From positions 5,920 to 69,919 of the forward strand of contig DIWF01000032.1 in NCBI GenBank assembly GCA_002422545.1: 64,000 bases of DNA. The letters are read 5' to 3'. The notes below the pieces were generated by a model. That model had not been told where the DNA came from. It searched no databases and saw only the letters and a list, made by a program, of their open reading frames with translations. Position numbers and translations under genes: made by a program. Each line of letters begins with the position of its first letter. The stretch's first letter is position 1. Source of the DNA: Firmicutes bacterium UBA6113 (GTDB taxonomy: Bacteria; Bacillota; Clostridia; Tissierellales; Sedimentibacteraceae). Below, one piece after another: positions 8,331 to 16,559 of this stretch.

Positions 8331-8696
8331 ATGAATTTAAAGGAAAGAGCAAAACAACTGAAAAAAGATATTCCTGCTGTTTTTCTGGCTTTAAAGAAAA
8401 AGGAAACACCATGGCATGCAAAGATATTGGCAGCTCTTACAATAGGGTATGCATTTTCTCCAATTGATTTAATTCCTGATTTTATTCCGGTTCTTGGGTA
8501 TCTAGATGATGTAATCATTTTACCGTTAATGATAGCGGTTACAATAAAGATGGTCCCAAAAGAGATATTTGAACAATGCCGAATAGAGTCTGAACAACTT
8601 TGGGAAGAGGGTAATCATAAAAAGTGGTATTATGCATTACCTATATTGTTAATATGGGGAATAATAGTTGCTTTATTAATAAAAGCATTAATGTAA
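8331..8696 (+). CDS. DUF1232 (YkvA-type) membrane protein
   Basis: A 121-residue protein with the DUF1232 signature YAFSPIDLIPDFIPVLGYLDD at about residues 40-60, followed by a hydrophobic segment (VIILPLMIAVTIKMV) and a C-terminal membrane helix (YYALPILLIWGIIVALLIKAL). The family is widespread and of unknown function; it is thought to be membrane associated. A weak GAGGG site precedes the ATG. It stands alone, with no clear operon partner. Confidence 0.85.
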   Translation: MNLKERAKQLKKDIPAVFLALKKKETPWHAKILAALTIGYAFSPIDLIPDFIPVLGYLDDVIILPLMIAVTIKMVPKEIFEQCRIESEQLWEEGNHKKWYYALPILLIWGIIVALLIKALM

Positions 8697-8799
8697 TCTA
8701 ATTAGTTTGTTACCCTTGGAATATATGCATCATTAAAATATTAGTCAATAATAATATATTAATTTTAATTTTGTTGAAAGTAATGCGGAGGAAAATAAG

Positions 8800-9282
8800 A
8801 TGAACAATGACACAATGAGTAAAAGTTGTTGTGGGAATATAAATGAAGAATTCTCTGAGGAGAATTTGTGTCCTGTTTGTGGAAAAAAGGGCACACTAGT
8901 TGAAAATTTTACGGTAAAACATATGGTATCTGATGATCTAAGAGAACAAATTGGTGAAGATGATTATTTTCTATGTATGAGTGAGGAATGTGATGTTACA
9001 TATTACAATCCTAAAACAGAAATAAAATTCAATAAACAGCAGTTAATTGTTCCTATGTGGTATAAGAAAGATGCAAATCCTAAATATGTCTGTTACTGCA
9101 GTAAAGTTACTGAAGAACAAGTAATAAATGCGGTTTTAAAAGAAGGAGCATCCACTATGCAAGAGGTTTTGAACGTTACAGGTGCAATGAAAAATGCAAA
9201 TTGTCGAAAAAATAATCCATTAGGGAAGTGCTGCCATAAAGTAATACAATTTGCTGTGGAAAAAGGTTTGCTGATGAGGTAA
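8800..9282 (+). CDS. CopZ-like metal/[2Fe-2S] protein
   Basis: A 160-residue cysteine-rich protein. The N-terminal part has CCG, then CPVCGKKG, then CMSEEC, as in the zinc-binding part of the Archaeoglobus-type CopZ N-terminal domain. The C-terminal part (YVCYCSKVTEEQVINAVLKEGASTMQEV ... NCRKNNPLGKCC, broken here) matches a BFD-like [2Fe-2S] domain with the CxC plus later cysteine pair. No C-terminal HMA domain is present, so delivery of copper to an ATPase is uncertain; electron transfer or metal handling are both possible. A GCGGAGG site precedes the start. Other metal-type proteins lie further right. Confidence 0.75.
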   Translation: MNNDTMSKSCCGNINEEFSEENLCPVCGKKGTLVENFTVKHMVSDDLREQIGEDDYFLCMSEECDVTYYNPKTEIKFNKQQLIVPMWYKKDANPKYVCYCSKVTEEQVINAVLKEGASTMQEVLNVTGAMKNANCRKNNPLGKCCHKVIQFAVEKGLLMR

Positions 9283-9340
9283 TTTTGGTTTGATAATTAC
9301 AGTAAGGAACATTTGAAAAAGATATGATTGTACATTGTTT

Positions 9341-9390
9341 GGGTTCAGTTTCATTGCAAATTAGATTTTTTTTTGCACAAAACTGAACCC
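9341..9390. terminator. Terminator-like hairpin between convergent genes
   Basis: GGGTTCAGTTT and AAACTGAACCC form an outer 11-bp stem, with an inner TGCAAA/TTTGCA pairing. It separates the CopZ-like gene and the convergent protease gene. Confidence 0.7.
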
Positions 9391-9419
9391 GTGGTATTAC
9401 GAAACAAGTTGGTTATTAT

Positions 9420-11654
9420 TTATTTTTTACTTGATTTTGCCGAACGTACCTGTATTTGAATGAAACCGTTAGAATCCATTGAGTGCACCTCAATAATTGT
9501 GCCGGTATTTGGATGAATTACACTTCCTTGTGGATTAGTATCATCATAGTGCAGTATACTGTCATCAAATACATTTACTGCCGGTAGACTTTCAACAGGT
9601 GATAATATACTATTTAAGTGCAAATCCGGAATTCCGTCTGTTGCAGTTGTAGTGAATGTGGAGTCATATGTCTGGATGCGGTTACGCCAAATTTTACCAT
9701 CAATACGTTTCAGTGCCTGGTAATGTGCATCAATTGGCAGAACTAAACCATGTCCAGGATGGACAGCCGTAGCATTATCGCTTTGAGAAGTATCCCAATA
9801 ATTTATTAAAAGCCCATCTTGATAAGCATAGTGTTCAGCCCAGTTTGCTAGAAGATCATTATCTAAAAAACCAAAGTTGTATGGACCAACTTTAAGTGTA
9901 GAGTCATAACCTTTGTAAGTACGGTATTCAGCTATGTAATAGTTGCTGAACAGTCCAGATTCTGTTCCGGTAGTAACTTTAAAACCGTCAAATTCCCAGC
10001 CTTCATCAGTTTCAGCACCATATGTCGGATTGCCGGTGATTTTGATATCGTCTACCATGAAGCCTATTCCACCTGAAGCTCCATCAGTCCAGTAACGGAA
10101 ACCTAGAATTACGGGTCCTTCATAAGCTGAGAGATCAGCAGTTAATTCAACCCATCCATGTGAATTATCTGTTATACCATGGCCAAAGTTTTGACCATTA
10201 GGGTCAGTGTTAGTTGAAAGATTTGTCTCTATATTTGTCCAGGTTGCACCACCATCTGTAGAAGCTACAAGGTAAGCATAGTCCCAATCTAGCTCTATAT
10301 CATAGTTCACCATTGCAGATATGGCTGCACCGGAAGTAACTTCAATTTGTTTAGTCATAAAGTTGTCTAGGTCGTCACCAGAGCCGCTGTAGTAGAACTT
10401 GGAGCCAGCATACGGATCACTTAGTTCAGTGACTACTGACTTCTTTGGCAAAACCACGAACAAAGCCTGTGGTTGTTTTGTATTGAATTCCATTGGACCT
10501 AATTTGTATGACGTTGAGTTTTTTCCTGCTTTTGCTACTTCATAATTTAACCATCCGAACTGTAACTTTTCCCAAGCTCCCATGTGGCTTGGTTTAGAAC
10601 CGATATCCTCTGTGCCATCGCTCATCCATGAGCCTGAGGACATAAGAGTCCAGAAACCGGTACCATTCTCACCACCGGAAGTGTCGTAAAGATCAGGTAA
10701 ACCCAGATCATGGCCATACTCGTGTGTAAAAACTCCAACGCCGCCGTTCTCAGGCTGAATGGTATATTTACCAACCCAGTAATTACTATCGCCAATCTTG
10801 ATACCGCCTGACTTGTTGAAAGTTGGTCCTGCTTCACCAATCAGATTACTGTAAGCATACCAGCTGTGGCTCCATATAGCGGTTTCACCTAAAGCTCCGC
10901 CGCCAGCTTCTTCACCTTCGCCTGCATGCACCGACTGGAAAGTATCAATATAACCATCTGGTTCGTCAAAAACTCCGTCGCCATCGTAATCGTAACGATC
11001 TCTTACATCAAACTGTTCTAGATAAGTATTTATCTCGTCAGGAGTCTTCCCTGCATTAATTTGTTCACCATACCAGCCATCGACTGTATCCTCAAGGAAA
11101 TGCCATACATTTGAGTCAGGATTGTCGTCGTAATATTCAGCTTCATATGGTACTTTAATCCAATCTGTAACATCACCATAGACAGTGTAGCGATTGGAAG
11201 ACTGCTCTATATAATAGTTTCGCATAGAGTTTACACCAGAAGCATCGCTGAAAAGCAGTTCATTAAAATAATCTTTGCTGAAATCAGGTTCCCAGATTGT
11301 TGTATTATCTACAGTACGATCAGGTTCTGCTATTTTGTTGTGTTCAAAATCTGCAAATTCTCCTAAAACTGTCCATATTGCCCCCTCACCTTCGCGCTCC
11401 AGCTCAACATACTGGCCTTTGGCAACTTCATGAGTTTTACCTAATGCTTTACCATTAAGTTTTGCTTCCATTGCTTTCTTTCTTAAATCAAGTTGTTTGG
11501 TTGTTAATGGGTCAGGAAGATTGTCCTTTTTTTGAACAAATTTCTTCCCGTTATTAATGTTTCCATCAGCTGCAGATACTGCATATGTAGTAGTTGTCAT
11601 GCTTCCAATAATCATGGATGCAATTGTCAGTAGACATACTATTTTATACTTCAT
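9420..11654 (-). CDS. Secreted immune inhibitor A-type M6 metalloprotease
   Basis: A 744-residue secreted zinc protease of the M6 (InhA) family. The signal peptide is MKYKIVCLLTIASMIIG up to about residue 28. The zinc motif HEYGHDLGLPDLYD is intact near residue 311, followed by the expected TLMSSGSWMSDG region. C-terminal parts carry the beta-sandwich regions typical of InhA proteins (GFMVDDIKITG; LLINYWDTSQSDN). The start at 11654 is fixed by AGGAGG six bases upstream; a TTG seven codons earlier is on the wrong side of that site. In Bacillus, InhA degrades host antibacterial proteins and other substrates; here it may simply digest extracellular protein. It is monocistronic. Confidence 0.93.
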   Translation of the reverse strand: MKYKIVCLLTIASMIIGSMTTTTYAVSAADGNINNGKKFVQKKDNLPDPLTTKQLDLRKKAMEAKLNGKALGKTHEVAKGQYVELEREGEGAIWTVLGEFADFEHNKIAEPDRTVDNTTIWEPDFSKDYFNELLFSDASGVNSMRNYYIEQSSNRYTVYGDVTDWIKVPYEAEYYDDNPDSNVWHFLEDTVDGWYGEQINAGKTPDEINTYLEQFDVRDRYDYDGDGVFDEPDGYIDTFQSVHAGEGEEAGGGALGETAIWSHSWYAYSNLIGEAGPTFNKSGGIKIGDSNYWVGKYTIQPENGGVGVFTHEYGHDLGLPDLYDTSGGENGTGFWTLMSSGSWMSDGTEDIGSKPSHMGAWEKLQFGWLNYEVAKAGKNSTSYKLGPMEFNTKQPQALFVVLPKKSVVTELSDPYAGSKFYYSGSGDDLDNFMTKQIEVTSGAAISAMVNYDIELDWDYAYLVASTDGGATWTNIETNLSTNTDPNGQNFGHGITDNSHGWVELTADLSAYEGPVILGFRYWTDGASGGIGFMVDDIKITGNPTYGAETDEGWEFDGFKVTTGTESGLFSNYYIAEYRTYKGYDSTLKVGPYNFGFLDNDLLANWAEHYAYQDGLLINYWDTSQSDNATAVHPGHGLVLPIDAHYQALKRIDGKIWRNRIQTYDSTFTTTATDGIPDLHLNSILSPVESLPAVNVFDDSILHYDDTNPQGSVIHPNTGTIIEVHSMDSNGFIQIQVRSAKSSKK

Positions 11655-12065
11655 TGATATCCTCCTATTTTTCAAAATAATTTTATTTTTTCAAAAAATT
11701 CTTTAATATTTATTTACTATCACCTCCTTCACATAACATAATACAATGATCCTCATGTCAGTTTATACGCTAGCTTTCTGACATTAAGGCAACTACGATA
11801 AAATAATAATTCTTAGTTATTTTTACCTCCTTCCCTTAAATAGAATTTTCTATAAATACAAAACCAACCTTATTGATTTCATACCCATATTAATTTAATA
11901 AATAATAATAGAAGTATTAGGAAATAAAAAGAAAATTTCATGAATTCTGCAATAGTTATTCAGCATTTTTTCTTATGTTTATTTTATACTATAATTTATC
12001 TATTAAATGTCGAATACATTTGCAACATAAAAATATTTATAAAAAATAATATGGAGGATTTTTAT
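11655..12065. other. Divergent intergenic region with inverted repeat
   Basis: The region holds the promoters of the protease (minus) and peptide gene (plus). On the minus strand two strong Shine-Dalgarno-like stretches (about 11722-11732 and 11826-11835) are not followed by a usable start codon. An inverted repeat ATGTCAG (11755-11761) / CTGACAT (11778-11784) could be an operator for the protease. A TATAAT-like box near 11990 may serve the peptide gene. Confidence 0.4.
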
Positions 12066-12155
12066 ATGAAACAAGTTGGTGTCGAACATGTTTCTTCTGA
12101 AGTCCAAGAAAATGCAGCTTGTACAAAAACATGCCTAATGAGAAGATTTCATTAG
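12066..12155 (+). CDS. 29-residue peptide, two cysteines, fused to its terminator
   Basis: A GGAGG site eight bases upstream of the ATG and an ideal terminator support a real small gene. The product starts MKQVGVEHVSSEVQENAACT and ends KTCLMRRFH, with two cysteines as CTKTC. The last ten or so codons form the left arm of the terminator stem, and the stop codon lies in the right arm. The layout (leader-like acidic N-terminal half, Cys/Thr-containing end, then a regulator and an MFS exporter) recalls small ribosomally made peptides, but no modifying enzyme is adjacent and no precursor family is recognised. It could also be a signalling or metal-binding peptide. Confidence 0.6.
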   Translation: MKQVGVEHVSSEVQENAACTKTCLMRRFH

Positions 12156-12170
12156 GCATGTTTTTGTTTT
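12124..12170 (+). terminator. Terminator overlapping the peptide gene
   Basis: A perfect 18-bp stem (CAAAAACATGCCTAATGA and its complement at 12149-12166) with a 7-base loop, followed by a T-rich tail. The left arm is coding sequence. Confidence 0.95.
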
Positions 12171-12199
12171 AATTATTTTATTTATTTTTTATTTTTCAC

Positions 12200-12238
12200 T
12201 AGACAAAACAATTAATGTAATGTTACAATAATTGTAAC
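12200..12238 (+). promoter_or_regulatory. Promoter with palindromic operator
   Basis: TAGACA (12200-12205), an 18-base spacer and TACAAT (12224-12229) form a promoter. A perfect palindrome GTTACAAT-A-ATTGTAAC (12222-12238) covers the -10 box, the natural place for a repressor. The gene that follows encodes a winged-helix regulator, so self-repression is likely. Confidence 0.8.
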
Positions 12239-12258
12239 GACATGTAGGAGGTGTTTTC

Positions 12259-12849
12259 ATGGTATATGATAAAATAGTAATTGCATCAGATAAGGATCTT
12301 AAAGTTGTAATGTCACCTATTAGGCAAAAAATAATGAAATTTATGCGTGTAGAAGGTAAACCCGTAACATCAAAATATATTGCAGATCGATTAAACATAA
12401 CACCTTCATCTGCACGTCATCATATAAAACTTTTAGAACAATTAGGCATAATAAAAACGGATCATTGTGAAATTATAAATGGTATAACAGCAAAGTATTT
12501 AACCATAACTGACAAAACAGTCAGTCTAGGGCAAAATTTAAATGATGAACTTTCAGAAGAACGTGATATTTTAGCAAGAAATATGATATATGAAACATAC
12601 AATGGTTTTCAAAATCTTATAAAAGATAATAGAACACATCTAACAGATGAATTTAATAAAGGAAATATATTTGCAGATGTTTTATCAGGTGTAGTTCACT
12701 TAACTGAAAAAGAAGCAAATGAATTGTATGACATAATAAATACTTTTATTAATAGTCATTCTAAATCAACTGAAACTTCTCACCCATTTGAATATGCTTT
12801 AATAGCATACAGAGCAGATTTAATAGAAAATGAGGTAAGGAGTAAATAA
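12259..12849 (+). CDS. ArsR-like winged-helix transcriptional regulator
   Basis: A 196-residue regulator. Residues of about 10-80 form a winged helix of the ArsR/HTH_20 type (SPIRQKIMKFMRVEGKPVTSK, then YIADRLNITPSSARHHIKLLEQLGI, broken), and the C-terminal half is helical and may bind ligand. It has no ArsR-type cysteine metal site in the helix. Its stop overlaps the start of the MFS exporter gene (TAATG), so the two are translationally coupled and probably function together: the regulator senses a compound that the exporter removes. The AGGAGGTG site is strong. The palindrome over its promoter is the probable operator. Confidence 0.85.
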   Translation: MVYDKIVIASDKDLKVVMSPIRQKIMKFMRVEGKPVTSKYIADRLNITPSSARHHIKLLEQLGIIKTDHCEIINGITAKYLTITDKTVSLGQNLNDELSEERDILARNMIYETYNGFQNLIKDNRTHLTDEFNKGNIFADVLSGVVHLTEKEANELYDIINTFINSHSKSTETSHPFEYALIAYRADLIENEVRSK

Positions 12850-14081
12850 TGAAAGTGAAATTATATTCCTTAATAGTCTTCCTTAAATCATTTTCAACCG
12901 GTCTTCTCGTACCTGTTTTAAGCTTATTACTTATTGATAAAGGTGCTTCTTTAAGCAATATATCTATAATTATGGGAATATACTCATTAACTGTAGTAGT
13001 ATTGGAACTGCCCACAGGAATATTAGCCGATGTAATAGGCAGGAAAAAAATATTTTGTCTTTCTTTAATTGTCGCACTTTTAGGATATTCAGTTATTCTG
13101 ATAGGCCAGGGTATGATTTTCTTGTGTATTGGTATAATATTTTATGGATGCAGCAGAGCCCTTTCTTCTGGTTCATTTGATGCTTTGTTTATAGACTCTT
13201 ATATTGAAACATTTGGCAAGGATAAGTTACATAAAATTACCGTACGCCTATCTGTTTTAGATTCACTGGGTCTATCTTTAGGGGCATTGACGGGAGGTTT
13301 ATTGCCTAAGTTCTCACTAAATTTAATTGTGGATATTGGAATTTTTGATTTAAACTTGATTGTTGAAATATTATTAATTATTATAGTCCTATTATTATCT
13401 GTTATTTTTATTTCAGAAAACTATAAATCTGAGATAAGAAGGCATATTTCATTAAAAGATCATATGAAAGACAGTTCATTGATAGTTCTGAAGAATAAAA
13501 CAATAAAGTGTATTTTTATTTCTGCTTTTGCAACCGGATTTTTCTTATTAACTATAGAAACATATTGGCAGCCACATTTTACTTCGCTTCTGCCTGATAA
13601 CAGCATGTATTGGCTTCTTGGAATCATATCATTTTTGTGTTTTGCATCAAGTATATTAGGAAGCGTAATATCAGAAAAAATTATTGAAAAATATAATTTT
13701 GACTTGAAAAAATCGTATTTAATCCTTCGAACTGTACTTGTGTCATCATTAATTTTTGTGGCCCTTCAATTAAATGCATATTCATTTATTGTATTTTATT
13801 CTTTAGTATATTTGTTTTTAGGAATGTCAAATGTTCCTGAAAATGTTATATTAAACAGTGAAATTCCTAGTGAAATAAGAGCCTCTGTATTGTCAGTGAA
13901 TTCTTTAATATTACAATTAGGCGGATTAACAGGTTCTTTTATAAATAGCATCATAATAAACTTTATATCAATACCAGTATTGTGGATGATAGCGGCAGGT
14001 GTAATATTTATTACCATATTGATTATATCAAAATATTTTATATTTATCAGACACAGGGAAATACAACGTGATCACGATTAA
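12849..14081 (+). CDS. MFS transporter
   Basis: A 410-residue major facilitator superfamily protein with about 12 membrane segments. The loop signature GILADVIGRKKIF after the second helix is the family motif A. The architecture is that of a drug or metabolite exporter driven by proton motive force; substrate unknown. It is co-translated with the winged-helix regulator and may export the product of, or protect against, something related to the small peptide encoded just upstream (inference). The unit ends at the hairpin 14125-14155, which is also the end of an sRNA candidate read from the other strand. Confidence 0.85.
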   Translation: MKVKLYSLIVFLKSFSTGLLVPVLSLLLIDKGASLSNISIIMGIYSLTVVVLELPTGILADVIGRKKIFCLSLIVALLGYSVILIGQGMIFLCIGIIFYGCSRALSSGSFDALFIDSYIETFGKDKLHKITVRLSVLDSLGLSLGALTGGLLPKFSLNLIVDIGIFDLNLIVEILLIIIVLLLSVIFISENYKSEIRRHISLKDHMKDSSLIVLKNKTIKCIFISAFATGFFLLTIETYWQPHFTSLLPDNSMYWLLGIISFLCFASSILGSVISEKIIEKYNFDLKKSYLILRTVLVSSLIFVALQLNAYSFIVFYSLVYLFLGMSNVPENVILNSEIPSEIRASVLSVNSLILQLGGLTGSFINSIIINFISIPVLWMIAAGVIFITILIISKYFIFIRHREIQRDHD

Positions 14082-14124
14082 AAATAAGTAAGATAGGATA
14101 AAAAGAAGTTTTATATTTTCGCAT

Positions 14125-14155
14125 AAAAAATAAGACCATAGAGGTCTTATTTTTT
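14125..14155. terminator. Bidirectional terminator (MFS gene / sRNA 1)
   Basis: AAAAAATAAGACC and GGTCTTATTTTTT form a perfect stem with a five-base loop, with A and T runs on both sides. It can end the MFS transcript on the plus strand and sRNA 1 on the minus strand. Confidence 0.9.
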
Positions 14156-14213
14156 CATAACTTATATTTTTGGAGGGAGATTAAATCGTGTTAATCTAAC
14201 AATTCAAAATCCA
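14125..14213 (-). ncRNA. Candidate regulatory sRNA 1 (anti-Shine-Dalgarno type)
   Basis: On the minus strand a -10 box TATAAT (14220-14225) is preceded, after exactly 8 bp, by two TTCTCCATAA repeats (14234-14254). Transcription from about 14213 would run to the terminator at 14125-14155 (stem AATAAGACC/GGTCTTATT with a T run), giving about 90 nt. No open frame with a ribosome-binding site lies within it. The middle holds an unpaired C-rich stretch AATCTCCCTCCAAAAA, complementary to a Shine-Dalgarno sequence. A homologous unit is at 18322-18399, with shared blocks AATATAAGT, the C-rich stretch and the terminator. Transcription itself is inferred. Confidence 0.65.
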
Positions 14214-14219
14214 TAATTA

Positions 14220-14254
14220 ATTATACTAATTGTTTATGGAGAAGTTATGGAGAA
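14220..14254 (-). promoter_or_regulatory. Direct-repeat promoter, site 1
   Basis: Read on the minus strand: TTCTCCATAA, one base, TTCTCCATAA, eight bases, TATAAT. The 11-bp period is typical of OmpR/PhoB-family binding sites. The -35 region is occupied by the repeats rather than by a TTGACA box. It directs sRNA 1 and lies about 135 bp ahead of the response-regulator gene on the other strand. Confidence 0.75.
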
Positions 14255-14390
14255 AGAAAATATATTATAAATGCAATTATTCATAATAACTACATGATTT
14301 ATTATTATAATAAATGAGTATAATATAACCAATCTTAATTTAGTTTTGGAAGTATGACAGTAGATTAAAAAAAATAATATGGTGAAAAAG

Positions 14391-15080
14391 ATGAATGAGA
14401 AAATATTAGTTATTGATGATGAAATTAATCTTTCGAATGTTATAAAAGATTATCTGTTGCGGGAATCTTACGAAGTATATACAGCAACCCGTGGAAATAA
14501 AGCTATTGAACTGTTTCATGACATAGAACCTGATTTTATAATTCTTGATTTAATGCTTCCTGATATTTCAGGAGAGGAAATATGCAAACTTATCAGAAAG
14601 GAATCTGATGTGCCTATTTTAATGCTGACAGCCAAAAGCAAAGAAGATGATAAGGTTACAGGTTTATATATAGGAGCAGATGATTACTTGACAAAACCAT
14701 TCAGTCCTAGAGAGCTGGTTGGAAGAGTAAGAGCAATTCTAAGACGAACAAAAGGTAAATCTGAATTAACTGATGCATTGGAATTCAATGATAAAGATCT
14801 TTTTATTGATATTCCTAAACATAGTGTCCAGAAAGCAGGACAAGATGTAAGTTTAACACCAAATGAGTTTAAAGTATTATTGACCCTGGCACAGAATCCG
14901 TATAAAGTTTTCACCAGAAGTCATTTAGTTAGTCTCGCTTTTGGTTATGACTTCGAAGGATATGACCGCACTGTTGATACTCATATTAAAAATTTGAGAC
15001 AAAAAATAGAAGACAATGTAAAAGAACCCAAATATATTGTAACTGTCTATGGTGTGGGATATAAGTTTGAAGGAGAATAA
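14391..15080 (+). CDS. OmpR/PhoB-family response regulator
   Basis: A receiver domain (KILVIDDE at the start, phosphoacceptor Asp in DFIILDLMLPD near residue 52, TAKS, and the conserved Lys in LTKPFSPREL) is followed by an OmpR-type winged helix (LTPNEFKVLLTLAQNPYKVF; DRTVDTHIKNLRQKIED). I prefer the ATG at 14391, preceded by GGTGA; an ATG four codons earlier (14379) is possible. The kinase gene follows immediately. Repeats of the kind bound by this family lie upstream and at three more places in the next 10 kb, so this is the prime candidate for the regulator of those sites (inference). Confidence 0.9.
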   Translation: MNEKILVIDDEINLSNVIKDYLLRESYEVYTATRGNKAIELFHDIEPDFIILDLMLPDISGEEICKLIRKESDVPILMLTAKSKEDDKVTGLYIGADDYLTKPFSPRELVGRVRAILRRTKGKSELTDALEFNDKDLFIDIPKHSVQKAGQDVSLTPNEFKVLLTLAQNPYKVFTRSHLVSLAFGYDFEGYDRTVDTHIKNLRQKIEDNVKEPKYIVTVYGVGYKFEGE

Positions 15081-15081
15081 C

Positions 15082-16437
15082 ATGATAAAAATAAGTGAAC
15101 AGTTACGAAAGTATTTTGTAACAATCTCAATATTATCAATTGCATTTATTACAATTACTTCAAATATAGGTATAAATTATTTTTTCTCGGATTATATCAG
15201 GAATTCAAGAAGCAGAGATGATTTGAAAGTAGTTCAATACGTGGAACGTGTATACAGCGATTATGAAGAGTTGAATTCCTATTCATTGATGAATATAATG
15301 CATTATGCATTCAGTGAAGATGTTATCATTCAAATAAGGGACAAGAATGATGTTATAAGCTGGAACAGCAGCTCGTATGGCACATTATATGGTATGATAG
15401 ATGAATATGGCAATGATGAAGATAATTTTTCTTTTAGAAGTTATCCTTTTACATACAATGAATCAGAAATAGGAACTATTGATGTTGGGCGACCAAAAAG
15501 CATCATATCTAATATAGAAGATGAAAAGTTTATTGTAACAATAAACAGTATATTTGCACTAGCTTCAGTATTGACTTTTATATTTGCAGTACGTTCAAGT
15601 ACTCGCATATCAAAGAAATTTTTAAACCCAATTTATGCAATCAAAGAAAATGCTAATTTAATTGAGCAAGGAAAATACAAATCACTGATTGATATTAACA
15701 CTAACACATTTGAACTATTTGAATTGTCGGTATCGGTTAAAGAGCTTGCAGAAAGATTGAACTATCAGGAACATTTAAGGAAAAGGATGACTACAGATAT
15801 AGCACATGAGTTGAGAACTCCTCTTGCAGCCATTCAAAGCCATATAGAGGCTTTTATGGATGGAGTGTGGGAACCAAATGATGAAAGGCTTTCTGTTATT
15901 CATGGAGAAATAATCAGATTAACAAAATTAATCAATGAATTATCTGAATTATCTATAGTTGAAGACGATGAAATAAATCTTAAGTTAAGCACAATAAATC
16001 TAACGGATATTTTGCATGATATTATAGACAGCTATGAGCCCATGTTCTTAGAAAAAAATATTAATGTAAATAAGAAAATTCAAAATGATATTAATATGAT
16101 GGGAGACATGGATTATTTAAAACGTATTTTCGTTAACATTCTGTCTAATGCAATTAAGTACACAAATGAAAATGGATCTGTCAGTATTTCTCTTGAAAAA
16201 ATAAAAGATAAAATAAGAATAACGGTAAATGATACAGGTATTGGAATTCCAAAAGAAGATTTAAAATATATTTTTGAGAGGTTTTACAGAAGCGATTTAT
16301 CAAGAAATCGTCAAACCGGGGGAGCCGGAATAGGACTTACAATTACAAAAGCAGTAGTAGAAGCACATGAAGGTATAATAAAAATAGATAGCGAAGTTGG
16401 AAAAGGTACTAGCGTAATAATTGAATTCAACAGATAA
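15082..16437 (+). CDS. Membrane sensor histidine kinase
   Basis: A 451-residue BaeS/PhoR-like kinase. An N-terminal membrane helix (about 12-32), an extracellular region of roughly 115 residues, a second helix (about 155-175), a HAMP linker, the HisKA box (TTDIAHELRTPLAAIQSHIE, phosphoacceptor His) and an ATPase domain with NAIKYT, DTGIGIP and GGAGIGLTI. The start at 15082, one base after the regulator's stop, is set by AAGGAG inside the end of the upstream gene. The sensor domain has no recognised fold or metal motif. Nearby genes suggest metal or envelope stress as the signal, but this is inference. Confidence 0.9.
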   Translation: MIKISEQLRKYFVTISILSIAFITITSNIGINYFFSDYIRNSRSRDDLKVVQYVERVYSDYEELNSYSLMNIMHYAFSEDVIIQIRDKNDVISWNSSSYGTLYGMIDEYGNDEDNFSFRSYPFTYNESEIGTIDVGRPKSIISNIEDEKFIVTINSIFALASVLTFIFAVRSSTRISKKFLNPIYAIKENANLIEQGKYKSLIDINTNTFELFELSVSVKELAERLNYQEHLRKRMTTDIAHELRTPLAAIQSHIEAFMDGVWEPNDERLSVIHGEIIRLTKLINELSELSIVEDDEINLKLSTINLTDILHDIIDSYEPMFLEKNINVNKKIQNDINMMGDMDYLKRIFVNILSNAIKYTNENGSVSISLEKIKDKIRITVNDTGIGIPKEDLKYIFERFYRSDLSRNRQTGGAGIGLTITKAVVEAHEGIIKIDSEVGKGTSVIIEFNR

Positions 16438-16461
16438 TTACATCCCCTTATGCTGATATTA

Positions 16462-16496
16462 ATCTTCATAATTTCTCCATAGCCTTTTGTTAATAT
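16462..16496 (+). promoter_or_regulatory. Direct-repeat promoter, site 2
   Basis: On the plus strand: ATCTTCATAA, one base, TTCTCCATAG, eight bases (16483-16490), TAATAT. Same architecture as sites 1, 3 and 4. It lies ahead of the small gene pair at 16560 and 16631. Confidence 0.7.
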
Positions 16497-16559
16497 ATAT
16501 AAAACACCCTATAATATAAAATAATTATTCATTGTATATAGTAGCCTTAAAGGATGAAT

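Noticed and set aside
8125..8421. 98-codon minus-strand frame
   Set aside because: It overlaps the well-supported DUF1232 gene and has no coding character.
11940..12155. Longer 71-codon reading of the small peptide gene
   Set aside because: The extra N-terminal part is hydrophobic and AT-rich, without a ribosome-binding site; GGAGG at 12053 clearly marks the start at 12066.
14156..14200. Plus-strand GGAGGGAGA followed by GTG as a possible gene start
   Set aside because: The frame stops after three codons; the purine run is the complement of the C-rich stretch of the minus-strand sRNA candidate.
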